Shown here in pieces: positions 27,245 through 39,300 of a stretch of 64,000 nt of DNA. A model generated the notes under the pieces. That model was not told the origin of the DNA, ran no database searches, and saw nothing but the letters and a program-made list of their open reading frames with translations. The position numbers and the translations under genes are program-made. Each line of letters opens with the position of its first letter. Position 1 is the first letter of the stretch. The stretch is taken from assembly GCA_024281055.1 (NCBI GenBank), contig JAMXLF010000045.1, positions 1-64,000 on the forward strand, in the 5' to 3' direction. Source of the stretch: Geobacteraceae bacterium (GTDB taxonomy: Bacteria > Desulfobacterota > Desulfuromonadia > Geobacterales > Geobacteraceae).

Positions 27245-28681
27245 ATGGGTAACAAGCTGCTCCTTGCCGATGACAGCATTACCATTCAAAAAGTTGTCGG
27301 GATCATATTCGCCAACGAGGATTACGACCTCACCGTGGTCGACAACGGCACTGCTGCCCTGGATAAGGCCAGAGGACTTGTTCCCGATATCATTCTCATC
27401 GATGCCCTGATGCCCGGCAAGAACGGGTACGAGGTCTGCGAGGAAGTGAGGCGGGATCCCGTCCTGAGTCATATTCCTCTTCTTTTACTGACCGGCGCCT
27501 TTGAGCCGTTCGATGAGGAACGTGCCCGGCAGTGCGGCGCGGATGATTTTATCTCAAAGCCGTTTGAGTCGCAGCACCTGATCGACAAGGTCAGGGCGCT
27601 TATCGCGCTGGGAAAGGAACGGGCGAAGGCGCAGCCGGAGCCAGCACCGATAGCACCCGTGCCTGGAGCGGGAGTTGCCGGTGGTGCACCCCCGGAGGTT
27701 TCCTCTGCTGTCCATGGGGCAGTGCCTAGTAGCGAAGCAGTCGGAAAAGCCGAAGACTTCTTCGTTTTGGAAGAAGTGGGGGGAGACGATCTCTTTGCCA
27801 CCGACCTTGTTGCTGCGGAGGAAGTGGTCGAGGTCTCTTCCGAGGAGGATCTCTGGGGCGCATTCGATGTTGAAGAGGTTCATGAGAATGAGGCTTTTGC
27901 CTTCGAGGAGACTGCGGAAACGTCCGTTCCGACTGCCGCAGGTCTGACCACGGAGGAAGAGTTTTTCTTCGCTGAAGAGGAGCCCGGTCCGGCAGAGGCC
28001 GGGGCAGGACAGTTTGCCGCGCCGCAGGAATTTATCCCGCCGGAAGAGCCGGCCGCAGAGGATATTTTCAGTTTCGTGGAAGAGCCCGTTCCCCTCGCAA
28101 GCGGGATGGATGCTGCACTTCAGGAAGAAACTGCAGAAGAGAGCGTTTTCTCCTTTGCGGAGGAAGTGTCCGGGCTAGCAGAGGCAGGAGCGGAGCCGTT
28201 TGCCATGCCACAGGAATTCATCCCTCCCGAGCAACCGGCTGCGGAGGATTTTTTCAGTTTTGCGGAAGAGACGACGATAGCAGAATCAGGCTCAGTTTCC
28301 GGAACGGACGTTTTCGGGGTCGAGTCGGTCGATCTGGTGCCTGGACTCGAAACGACGGAGGAGTTCCTTGCGGCAGCTGTGTCGCAATCTGCCGAGGAAC
28401 ACGAAGAGGCCCTGGGTCAGGCTGTTGCGGTCTCTCCCGAGGCTGAATCTCAGCTTACTCCCGAAGAGGAGCATGTGCCGGCGCTCGATGCTTCCCCTGC
28501 TGCTGTTGCAGCGGTCCCGTCTCCCGCGGCCGGCGAAGTTACCCTGAGCGACGCACAGTTGACGGCTCTCGTTTCCCGCATTTCCCGCGACATCCTTGAA
28601 AAAATCGCTTGGGAGGTGGTTCCCGACCTGGCCGAGACGATCATCCGGGAAGAAATCCGCAAAATCAAGGGAAGTCAGTAA
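27245..28681 (+). CDS. Response regulator with long acidic repeat tail (FrzS-like layout)
   Basis: 478 aa. Receiver domain at 1-120: LLADDSITIQK, phospho-acceptor Asp in IILIDALMPG, Thr in LLLLTGA, Lys in FISKPFES. Residues about 130-425 are rich in Glu, Ala, Pro and Phe, with a near-repeat (PQEFIPPEEPAAEDIFSF and PQEFIPPEQPAAEDFFSF about 62 residues apart). The last 50 residues, DILEKIAWEVVPDLAETIIREEI, form a conserved helical tail known from deltaproteobacterial regulators. The layout suggests a localisation or motility-type adaptor rather than a transcription factor; role inferred only. Confidence 0.8.
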   Translation: MGNKLLLADDSITIQKVVGIIFANEDYDLTVVDNGTAALDKARGLVPDIILIDALMPGKNGYEVCEEVRRDPVLSHIPLLLLTGAFEPFDEERARQCGADDFISKPFESQHLIDKVRALIALGKERAKAQPEPAPIAPVPGAGVAGGAPPEVSSAVHGAVPSSEAVGKAEDFFVLEEVGGDDLFATDLVAAEEVVEVSSEEDLWGAFDVEEVHENEAFAFEETAETSVPTAAGLTTEEEFFFAEEEPGPAEAGAGQFAAPQEFIPPEEPAAEDIFSFVEEPVPLASGMDAALQEETAEESVFSFAEEVSGLAEAGAEPFAMPQEFIPPEQPAAEDFFSFAEETTIAESGSVSGTDVFGVESVDLVPGLETTEEFLAAAVSQSAEEHEEALGQAVAVSPEAESQLTPEEEHVPALDASPAAVAAVPSPAAGEVTLSDAQLTALVSRISRDILEKIAWEVVPDLAETIIREEIRKIKGSQ

Positions 28682-28728
28682 CCGCGGGCCAGCCATGTTT
28701 CCGGAGCACGGAACAGCACGTTAATACC

Positions 28729-28757
28729 AAATGGGGATGTTGCATCCCCATTTTTTT
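28729..28757 (+). terminator. Terminator upstream of valS
   Basis: 11-bp stem (28729-28739 with 28743-28753), three-base loop and T7, 31 bases before the valS ATG. It ends the response-regulator transcript unless valS is read through; no T-box-like leader is evident. Confidence 0.82.
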
Positions 28758-28787
28758 ATCAGTTTACCGGTGAGAGAGGTTTGCAGC

Positions 28788-31454
<2,667 letters not shown>

Positions 31455-31493
31455 AGTCCGTTCAATGTTCAAGGTTCAACGTTAAAATCTCAA

Positions 31494-31531
31494 ACCTTGA
31501 ACCTTGAACCTTGAACCTTGAACCTTGAACC
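31494..31531 (+). repeat. Heptanucleotide tandem repeat before pilD
   Basis: Five exact copies of ACCTTGA (31494-31528) plus a partial sixth, ending five bases before the pilD ATG. A copy of the complementary sequence CAAGGTTCAA lies upstream at 31470-31479 and can pair with any repeat junction. No usual ribosome binding site is present. Confidence 0.9.
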
Positions 31532-31535
31532 GATT

Positions 31536-32348
31536 ATGGGTCCAATAACAGTCTTCAACATATTCGCCTTTGTCTTCGGCGCGGTAGTCGGTTCGTTCCT
31601 CAACGTCTGCATCTGCCGCCTGCCGCAGCATGAGTCGGTGGTTTTCCCCCCGTCCCGCTGCCCCAAGTGCGGCTACCGGATCCCTTTCTACGACAATATC
31701 CCCATCGTCAGCTACCTGCTCCTCGGTGGAAAGTGCCGCTCGTGCCGGGCGCGCATTTCCGCGCAGTACCCCCTCGTGGAGTTGGCCAACGGCGTTCTCA
31801 CCCTCTTCCTCTTCCAGAAGTTCGGCATCAGCTTTACTTTCCTCGGTATGTTCGTCCTTTCCTCGGCGCTTGTGGCGATAACCGTGATCGACCTCCATCA
31901 CCAGATCATCCCCGACGTGATCAGCCTGCCCGGCATCCCTCTCGGTTTTCTCGCCTCTTTTTTTATCGGCGATCTCTACCATGTCGGTGATCTCCTCGGC
32001 TGGAAGAATTCCCTCATCGGCATCGTTGCCGGCGGGGGAAGTCTCTTCCTCGTAGCGACGGGGTACGAACTGCTTACCAAGAAAGAGGGGATGGGGGGGG
32101 GCGACATAAAACTTCTGGCCATGCTGGGGGCTTTTCTCGGCTGGCGAGCCGTGCCATTCATCATTTTTGCCGGATCTCTGCTCGGATCGATCATCGGCAT
32201 CAGCGTGATGCTCGCCCAGAAAAAAGATTCCAAGCTGGCCATTCCGTTCGGGCCGTTTCTTGCTTTCGGGGCCATCCTGTACATCTTTTTCGGCAGGCAG
32301 ATTATCCATTGGTATTTCAGCCTGGGGAGGGGGGGGATCGGCGGATGA
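31536..32348 (+). CDS. pilD: Type IV prepilin peptidase / N-methyltransferase PilD
   Basis: 270 aa from ATG 31536. Inner-membrane aspartic protease that cleaves prepilin leaders and methylates the new N terminus. It has the N-terminal GSFLNVCICRLP, the zinc-type cysteines CPKC and CRSC of the bifunctional enzyme, the first catalytic Asp in VIDLHHQIIPD and the second in GGGDIKLLA. TTG codons within the tandem repeat (for example 31518) are in frame and could serve as alternative starts. Substrates encoded nearby are FimU, PilV, PilW and PilX. Confidence 0.95.
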   Translation: MGPITVFNIFAFVFGAVVGSFLNVCICRLPQHESVVFPPSRCPKCGYRIPFYDNIPIVSYLLLGGKCRSCRARISAQYPLVELANGVLTLFLFQKFGISFTFLGMFVLSSALVAITVIDLHHQIIPDVISLPGIPLGFLASFFIGDLYHVGDLLGWKNSLIGIVAGGGSLFLVATGYELLTKKEGMGGGDIKLLAMLGAFLGWRAVPFIIFAGSLLGSIIGISVMLAQKKDSKLAIPFGPFLAFGAILYIFFGRQIIHWYFSLGRGGIGG

Positions 32349-32401
32349 GCGCGGAGTCGCCCGCCATGCTGCCGCTTTCAGCGTGCCGTTGAGGGATGCC
32401 G

Positions 32402-33988
32402 ATGAAACCCTTCCGCTTCAGCCTGACCGCTGCCATCCTCTCTTCCCTCGCCTGCCTTCTTGGCCTTACCTGGATTCTTCTCAGCCTCATTTCGTTCAAG
32501 ACCGCCGAACAGGACCTTCTCGCTCAGAAAAACGACGAAGGACGCATACTCCTCGCCTCGTTTGTCAGCGTCTTGCCCACACCGCCTGCCAATTTCGACG
32601 GGTTGCCAACGGTGGAGAGGTTTGCCGCCACTCTTGCACGACAGCAGGACTTCGCCGGTCTCCTCGTGGTGGATTCCCGCGGGAGATCCGTCTATAACCT
32701 CGCGGACGCGCGGGAAGCCGATCCTCATCTGCTGGCGACCCTGCGCAAGGGGGGGGAATCATACGTCTTTTCCCCTGACAGGCGGTTTGTTTTCCGTTAT
32801 GCGCCGCTTCGGGACGAAGCGGGTATTGCGGGAGCGGTACGCCTTTCGCTTTCTCTGGCCGGAGAGCATGACCGGCTCAATAAATCCCGGCACCTGTTCC
32901 TTGCTTATTTCACCCTCGATTTTCTCCTTCTCCTGGGATTCGGGTCGTATCTCCTGTCACGAATTGTTGTGGTTCCCGTCAAGAAGCTCCTGGCAGCCAC
33001 CGAGCGGATCGCAGCCGGTGATTACAGCCAGACGGTGCACGTGCCGGGGAGCGCCGAGATCGCCAATCTTGCTGAATCCTTCAACATGATGCTCAAGGCC
33101 CTGCGTGACAAACGCGACGAGGTGGATGCCCACGTGCAATCCCTGGAACAGGCAAACCGCGAACTCCAGACAGCCCGGGCTGAAACCATCAGGTCGGAAA
33201 AAATGGCCTCGGTGGGCCTCCTGGCTGCCGGCATGGCCCATGAGATCGGTACGCCGCTCTCGGCCATCATCGGATATGCGGGCATTCTCCGCGATGAACT
33301 CGCCACTGATCTCGCAAAGGCCGATTACCTCCGGCGGATCGAGGCCGATGCGGGAAGAATCGATCGCATCGTCCGCGATCTTCTCAATTACGCCCGGCCG
33401 GCGCCGGTGCATCACGAGGAAATCAAGGTGACAGCGTTGCTGGTCGAGACCGTCGATATGCTGAAAAACCAGGGGGTGTTCAAGCTGGTCGAGCCGATTC
33501 TCGCGATCCCCGAGGGGCTTCCACCCCTGTTTGCGGACCGCCATCAGCTGCAGCAAGTCATGACCAACCTGCTCATCAATGCCCGGGATGCGATGCCCGG
33601 GGGCGGGACCCTCCAGATTACGGCAGCAGCCGGCCAGTTCCAGCCCGATGGGGGGAAAGGGACGCAATTGTCGCATGCTCCTTCCCAGGGGCGGCGCCGG
33701 GACGATTTCAAGGGGGTGTTCCACACCCCGTTTCCGTCCGGTGGCGGGGCACAGCCTTGTGTCACCATCGAGGTCCGGGACACGGGCGAAGGGATTGTCG
33801 AGGAGAACCTGGGGCGCATCTTCGATCCCTTTTTCACCACCAAGGAACCGGGTAAGGGAACCGGGCTCGGTCTCGCCATCTCCGCTCGGATCGTCGATTC
33901 CATGGGAGGGAGGATCACCGTGGTCAGCGCCAGGGGGGAAGGAACGAGCTTTACCGTCTGGCTGCCGGTAACGGGCGCTGCAAGGTGA
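32402..33988 (+). CDS. Membrane sensor histidine kinase
   Basis: 528 aa from ATG 32402 (GAGGG upstream; an ATG two codons earlier also exists). Two transmembrane helices (about 8-30 and 163-185) bracket a periplasmic sensor of roughly 130 residues; HAMP follows (VVPVKKLLAATERIAAGDYSQ), then HisKA with H280 in MAHEIGTPLSAI, and the ATPase domain (NLLINARDAM, DTGEGI, GKGTGLGLAI). About 40 low-complexity residues are inserted between the N box and the G1 box. Overlaps the response regulator gene, so they form one two-component system. Confidence 0.93.
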   Translation: MKPFRFSLTAAILSSLACLLGLTWILLSLISFKTAEQDLLAQKNDEGRILLASFVSVLPTPPANFDGLPTVERFAATLARQQDFAGLLVVDSRGRSVYNLADAREADPHLLATLRKGGESYVFSPDRRFVFRYAPLRDEAGIAGAVRLSLSLAGEHDRLNKSRHLFLAYFTLDFLLLLGFGSYLLSRIVVVPVKKLLAATERIAAGDYSQTVHVPGSAEIANLAESFNMMLKALRDKRDEVDAHVQSLEQANRELQTARAETIRSEKMASVGLLAAGMAHEIGTPLSAIIGYAGILRDELATDLAKADYLRRIEADAGRIDRIVRDLLNYARPAPVHHEEIKVTALLVETVDMLKNQGVFKLVEPILAIPEGLPPLFADRHQLQQVMTNLLINARDAMPGGGTLQITAAAGQFQPDGGKGTQLSHAPSQGRRRDDFKGVFHTPFPSGGGAQPCVTIEVRDTGEGIVEENLGRIFDPFFTTKEPGKGTGLGLAISARIVDSMGGRITVVSARGEGTSFTVWLPVTGAAR

Positions 33989-33993
33989 CAGTG

Positions 33994-35373
33994 ATGGTGA
34001 AAGACGGAGAACATAAGCGGATTCTGGTGGTGGATGACGAGGAAAACCTCCGCCACATGCTGATGGTGCTCCTCGGAAAAGAGGGGTACCAGGTCGAGCA
34101 GGCGGCCGAGGGGGCCGAAGCGTTGGCCGCAGCATCCCGGGAGCACTTCGACTTCATGCTCTGCGACATCAGGATGCCGGTCCTCGACGGCCCCGGTTTC
34201 CTGCGCCAGGCGACGGCAGCCGGCGTGACCGGCACCGTGATCATGATGTCGGCTTACGGTACCATCGACACCGCCATCGAGTGCATGAAGCTCGGGGCTT
34301 ACGATTACATCTCCAAGCCGTTCAAGAACGACGAGATCCTTCTGGTCCTCAGGAAGGCGGAGGAGCGCGAGCGGCTGAAGAGCGAGAACCGTCGGCTCCG
34401 TGAGGAGATGCGCAGGGAGTACTCCTTTGCCGGCATCGTCGGCAAGAATCCACGCATGCTGGAGGTATTCTCCCTTGTCAGAAAGGTCTGCGACTACAAG
34501 ACGACCGTCCTTGTCCTCGGTGAATCCGGGACCGGCAAGGAGCTGGTCGCCAGGGCTGTGCATTACAACAGCAGTCGCGGCAAAGCCCCGTTTGTTGCAG
34601 TGAACTGCGGGGCCATCCCGGAAACCCTGCTGGAGAGCGAGCTGTTCGGCCATGTACGGGGCGCCTTCACCGACGCCTCCGCGGATAAGGCAGGACTGTT
34701 CGAGCAGGCCGACGGCGGCACCTTGTTTCTCGACGAGATCGGCGAGATGCCGGTTCCCCTCCAGGTCAAACTCCTGCGCGTCCTGCAGGACGAGGAAATC
34801 AGGAGGGTCGGCGGGAGTGCGCCGAAAAAGGTCGATGTGCGGGTAATCTCCGCCACCGCCAAGGACTTGGCGCAGGAAGTCGCTGGGGGGCGTTTTCGCG
34901 AGGACCTCTATTTCCGGCTTAATGTCTTCACCCTGGTACTGCCGCCGCTTCGCGAGCGGACCGAGGACATTCCGCTCCTGGTTGCCCATTTTCTGGAAAA
35001 ACACCTGGCACGGATGGGGAAAGCGGGGGTCGTCTGCGCTCCCGGAGCGCTGAAGGCCTTCATGGCTTACGACTGGCCCGGCAACGTCAGGGAGCTGGAA
35101 AACTGCATCGAACGCGGGCTCATACTCTGCGAGGGGAACATACTGGATGCGGAGTGCCTGCCCGAGCACCTGGGAGGGAAGGGCGCCGGCGGCCCGACCG
35201 TCGCCCTTCCCGGGGATACACTCTCCATCAAACGGGCCGAGGAACTCCTGGAGCGGGATTTCATTCGTCGCGCCCTGGAGCAGACCGGCGGCAACCGGAC
35301 CCATGCGGCGCGACTCCTTGAGATAAGCCACCGGGCGCTTCTCTACAAGCTGAAGGAATACGGGATGGAATGA
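33994..35373 (+). CDS. Sigma-54-dependent NtrC-family response regulator
   Basis: 459 aa from ATG 33994 (AAGGTGAC upstream). Receiver domain with D58 in MLCDIRMP; AAA+ domain with Walker A GESGTGKE, GAFTDA (residues 223-228; the sigma-54 contact motif GAFTGA with Gly replaced by Asp), Walker B GGTLFLDEIGEM; C-terminal Fis-type HTH (TGGNRTHAARLLEISHRALLYKL). It is coupled to the kinase upstream and sits between pilD and pilY1, so pilus gene control is plausible, analogous to PilS/PilR but not proven. Confidence 0.93.
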   Translation: MVKDGEHKRILVVDDEENLRHMLMVLLGKEGYQVEQAAEGAEALAAASREHFDFMLCDIRMPVLDGPGFLRQATAAGVTGTVIMMSAYGTIDTAIECMKLGAYDYISKPFKNDEILLVLRKAEERERLKSENRRLREEMRREYSFAGIVGKNPRMLEVFSLVRKVCDYKTTVLVLGESGTGKELVARAVHYNSSRGKAPFVAVNCGAIPETLLESELFGHVRGAFTDASADKAGLFEQADGGTLFLDEIGEMPVPLQVKLLRVLQDEEIRRVGGSAPKKVDVRVISATAKDLAQEVAGGRFREDLYFRLNVFTLVLPPLRERTEDIPLLVAHFLEKHLARMGKAGVVCAPGALKAFMAYDWPGNVRELENCIERGLILCEGNILDAECLPEHLGGKGAGGPTVALPGDTLSIKRAEELLERDFIRRALEQTGGNRTHAARLLEISHRALLYKLKEYGME

Positions 35374-35580
35374 TCCGTGTGTCGCCCCGTTGTTTGGACG
35401 GTTTGCGGCCGCGTTGCTATGAAAAATTTGCAGACCAGCAGCAGGTCGCGAGTTGTTAGTCTGTAAATAAACCAATAAAATCAGTGTGTTTCAGCGTGGA
35501 TCGGAGGGAGTGGCCCGTTGGCATGGCGATTGCTGCGATCTGCGCTGGGCGTGACGAATGTGGTGGGCAGGAGAGATTTG

Positions 35581-36357
35581 ATGACACGTTGTACCGTTAC
35601 CGTGATGCTGGCGTTTTCCCTCATGAACTCCCCGGCCTTTGCCATGGGATGCGGTGGCGAGTGTGCTTCGTGTCACAGCCTGACCCAACAGGAAGCGGCC
35701 AAATTGCTGAAGGATGTCGGCACGGTGAAGTCGGTAACAATGGCGCCGGTCCGCGGCCTCTACGAATTGACGCTGGAGAGGGACGGCAGGCAGGGAGTCG
35801 CCTACCTCGACTATGGGAAAAAGCACCTCATGCCGGGCCCCATCTTCAACCTCGAACCGGCCGCGGTTCCCGCTTCGACCCCGCACAAAGAAACCAAGGT
35901 GGAACCGGAGAACATCCCCCGCGACGATTCGCTCGTCATGGGAAACCCGAAGGGGACGAAACGGCTTTTCGTATTCACCGACCCGGAGTGCCCCTTCTGC
36001 GCCAGGCTCCACGAGGAGCTGAAGAAGCTCGTGGCCATTGAACCCGACCTTGCCGTCTACATCAAGCTGTTCCCCCTGAAGATGCATCCCCACTCCTACG
36101 ACAAGGCCCGGGTCATCCTCGGCGCCCGTTCCCTGGAACTGCTCGACAAGGCCTTTGCCGGCGGGACGCTACCGCAGCCGGAAGCGCAGAACAGTGCCGA
36201 TCCCGTGGACGCAACGATCAAGGTTGCCGGTTCACTGGGTATCGACGCGACCCCCACCCTGATCCTCCCCGACGGGCGGATCGTTGCCGGGTTCAGGAAA
36301 GCGGAAGAAATCAGGGACCTGGTCTCAAACGTCAGCAATAAAGGTAAACAGCCATGA
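35581..36357 (+). CDS. DsbC/thioredoxin-fold protein with N-terminal CxxCH motif
   Basis: 258 aa from ATG 35581, chosen for AGGAGAG upstream and the signal peptide it creates (cleaved after PAFA). Mature N terminus has C28-A-S-C31-H32, a c-type heme attachment motif. A DsbC-like dimerisation region follows (SVTMAPVRGLYELTL), then a thioredoxin fold with active site C137-P-F-C140 (DPECPFCARLHEEL) and the cis-Pro loop TPT (DATPTLILPDG). Likely a periplasmic disulfide isomerase or reductase. It ends overlapping the pilY1 start, which suggests it serves that Cys-rich protein. Confidence 0.85.
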   Translation: MTRCTVTVMLAFSLMNSPAFAMGCGGECASCHSLTQQEAAKLLKDVGTVKSVTMAPVRGLYELTLERDGRQGVAYLDYGKKHLMPGPIFNLEPAAVPASTPHKETKVEPENIPRDDSLVMGNPKGTKRLFVFTDPECPFCARLHEELKKLVAIEPDLAVYIKLFPLKMHPHSYDKARVILGARSLELLDKAFAGGTLPQPEAQNSADPVDATIKVAGSLGIDATPTLILPDGRIVAGFRKAEEIRDLVSNVSNKGKQP

Positions 36358-39300
36358 TGAAACCAACCGCGAGGTGCACAATGAAGGTCGTCGGTACGTT
36401 CACGAGAAATCTCCCGAGCGTGGCCCTGCTCATCTCTGTCCTCCTTCCGGCGGCGGCCCTGGCCGATCCCGGCAACAACTACTGCATCACCCCCCCCTTC
36501 ATCACGGCCGGCGTGAAGCCGAACCTGCTCCTGATGATCGACAACTCGGCCAGTATGTACGACCTCGTCTACCAGGACACTGCGCACTCCTATTGCGGCA
36601 ACGCCCCCACAACGGCGTGCACGGCCGGCACGACCTGCTCGGGTGCGGCTACCTGCATGTCGAGCGGCACGACGAGCACGACGACGACCTACTCGGCAAA
36701 AGCATGCACTGATAACAGCCAATGTCCGCATTCATCCGCCGTGACTGTAGCTAAGCCATGTGCTGTTAACACCGACTGCCCCACCTACAACAGCACACAT
36801 AGTAATTCAGATGCCTGTGGTAATAATGGCACATGCAAGAGTGATAATATCAGCACACCGGCATGCAACGCCGGATATTGTAACAATTGCACCTCTGCTA
36901 ATGCTTGTACCACTTGCACCGCGAGTAATTACTCCAGTCATGATTGTACATCATCGTCCACCTCAACGTTCACGCCGACATCGTGTACCGCCGATACGGA
37001 CTGTGGGACCAGCGACACCTGCAACAACAAGTGCAACGTAGCCCGTCAGTGTTACGACACGACCTACAGCACGACAACGACCTATAGCGGCTATTTCGTC
37101 TCGACCGCCACCTACAACTACGATTTTACGAACAAAAAATTCGTGAGCGGCGCCACCATGCCCACGACGTGCACATACGCAAATACCGGGTCGAACGCGG
37201 CCTCCACGTCGTCCACCTATTTCTGCGTGAACACCACGGGCAGCGGCACTGCGGAAACCGTGGTGACCGACGCAACGGGATTCGTCGCCAGCGGCAATTT
37301 CCTCAACTGGCTCACGGCATCGAAATTCGACATCGAAAAACAGATCCTGACCGGCGGGAAGTACGACACCGTTAACCAGGTATTGAGCGCCGAATCCCGT
37401 GGCTGCGCGGGCCGAAAATTCATCAAGGCGGTGCCGGGCGTGAACCTGAGCTTCGGCATCAGGGGGGGGACGCCGGGGGGGATAAGCTCGACCCAGAGTC
37501 AGGCTGCCGAGTACGGCCAGACGTTCATCGATATCTTGACGGGCACCTATAACGCCACCGATTGCCTCAATGCCATGAATGACTGGATGAACGTCACCAG
37601 CTCGAATCCGCCACAGCTCGGCGGGTTTCAGAACGACACCAAGGGGTGCGTGGGGACCTCCACGACGTATGGTGGAAATGTGACCGCCAACTCTATCTGG
37701 AACCATATTCTTCACGACTGTTACCAGGGGATGACGGGCGGGGCACAGGGATACGACACCAACCTGAACTCCCTGGAAGGGGAGTGCCAGTCCATTTACG
37801 CCAGCGGCATCACCCCGTCCGCCATAACCGACCCGAATGCCGGTTACGCAGTCTGCTCGAGCGTGCTGACTTACGATAACCCCGCCGGAACCAGCTGGAC
37901 CGGTTACCTGGGGGCCTGCTGGAACGGTACGAATTTTTCCACTCTCTGCACACAGGCGCAGCAGGATCAGCGGATGGCAAACTACTGCATCGTGAACGTC
38001 AATACCAATCCGGTGGCTGATCCTTCGTCGACGGCTCTCTCCACGAGCGGTGGGAGCGCCCCCGGTTTCATCCTGGAGCAGGGACTGCTGAACATGCAGC
38101 CCGTGGGGTCATTCCAGGTGAAGGTAGCCCTGGCGACTACGCCCACGGGACTGATCGACAGGTATAGCGACCGTATCCGCTTCGGCGCCATGACATTCCT
38201 GAACAACGGCTCGGGCAGCGAATGCGGCTCCAGTTCGATCCCGTGCTCTAAGGTCTGCAGCACGACCACGACCAGGATCTGCTATGTCAGCTCGGACTGT
38301 CCGACGGGAGAGACATGCGGCCCCCTCGCCAAGACGGACGGCGGCCAGATCATCTCCTACGTCGGGGCGGGCAATTGCTCGGTCACGACAGCTACTTCCT
38401 GCAACGTCGATTCGGATTGCGCCAGTCTTACTCCCAGCGGCCAATACTGCGTGCCTTCGACCGGGAGCCACGCCTCCGGCCTTGTTAACAGCATTGACGC
38501 CATACCGGCCACATCATGGACCCCCTTTGCCGAGGCTTTCTACAACGCCATGGGGTACTTCGCGCGCACGAACGATTATACGGCTTCGCCACCGACGAGC
38601 AGAAGCGACGCCAATTTCAACGCGCTCCCTGCACCGAACACGGCGACGAGCTATAACAGCAACAGGAACCCGTCCCAGTACCGGTGCCAGTCGAATAACC
38701 TCCTGCTCATTACCGACGGTATGTCAACGACAGACCAGAATGCCACTTCTGAGGCCCTGGCATTGATGTACGCCCCCCAGGTCCCCAATACCGTCAGCGG
38801 GACAACGTCCTACGGCGTTAGCGGATACGACTCGACGCACAGTTGTCCGGCCTATTCCGGAAGCAGGAGCATCAGCGATCTCGCCTGGGTCGCGAAAAAC
38901 CGGAGCATCAAGACCTTGGTCACATCCGGTACGGCGAGCACGACCACCCCCCAGTCGGCGAGCGAGTCCATCACGACCTACGTTGTCTACTCGGGACCCC
39001 AGACGAGCAGCCAGCCCGGACTGTGCGATCCGAAAACCCTCATGACGAATACCGCAACAAACGGCGGCACCACGCTTTATTCGGCGAGCGATCCCGCAAG
39101 CCTCTACACTCAGCTCGATGCGGCGTTATCGAGCGTCGCCGCCAAGGCGGCTTCGGGTACGGCCGCCTCCATTCTCAGCAACAGCGAGGGGAGCGGCGCC
39201 AACATTCTCCAGGCGGTTTTCTATCCGAAGAAGATTTTCGACAGCGCCACCACGGCCAGCTGGATCGGCGAGATGCAGAATCTCTGGTACTACGTCGATC

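Noticed and set aside
33544-35475. 643-codon minus-strand open frame
   Set aside because: Mirror of the kinase and NtrC regulator genes, both of which have clear domain evidence.
36590-37090. CRISPR-like repetition in the PilY1 insert
   Set aside because: Repeats are degenerate and coding; there are no uniform direct repeats with unique spacers. No CRISPR array was seen anywhere in the window.
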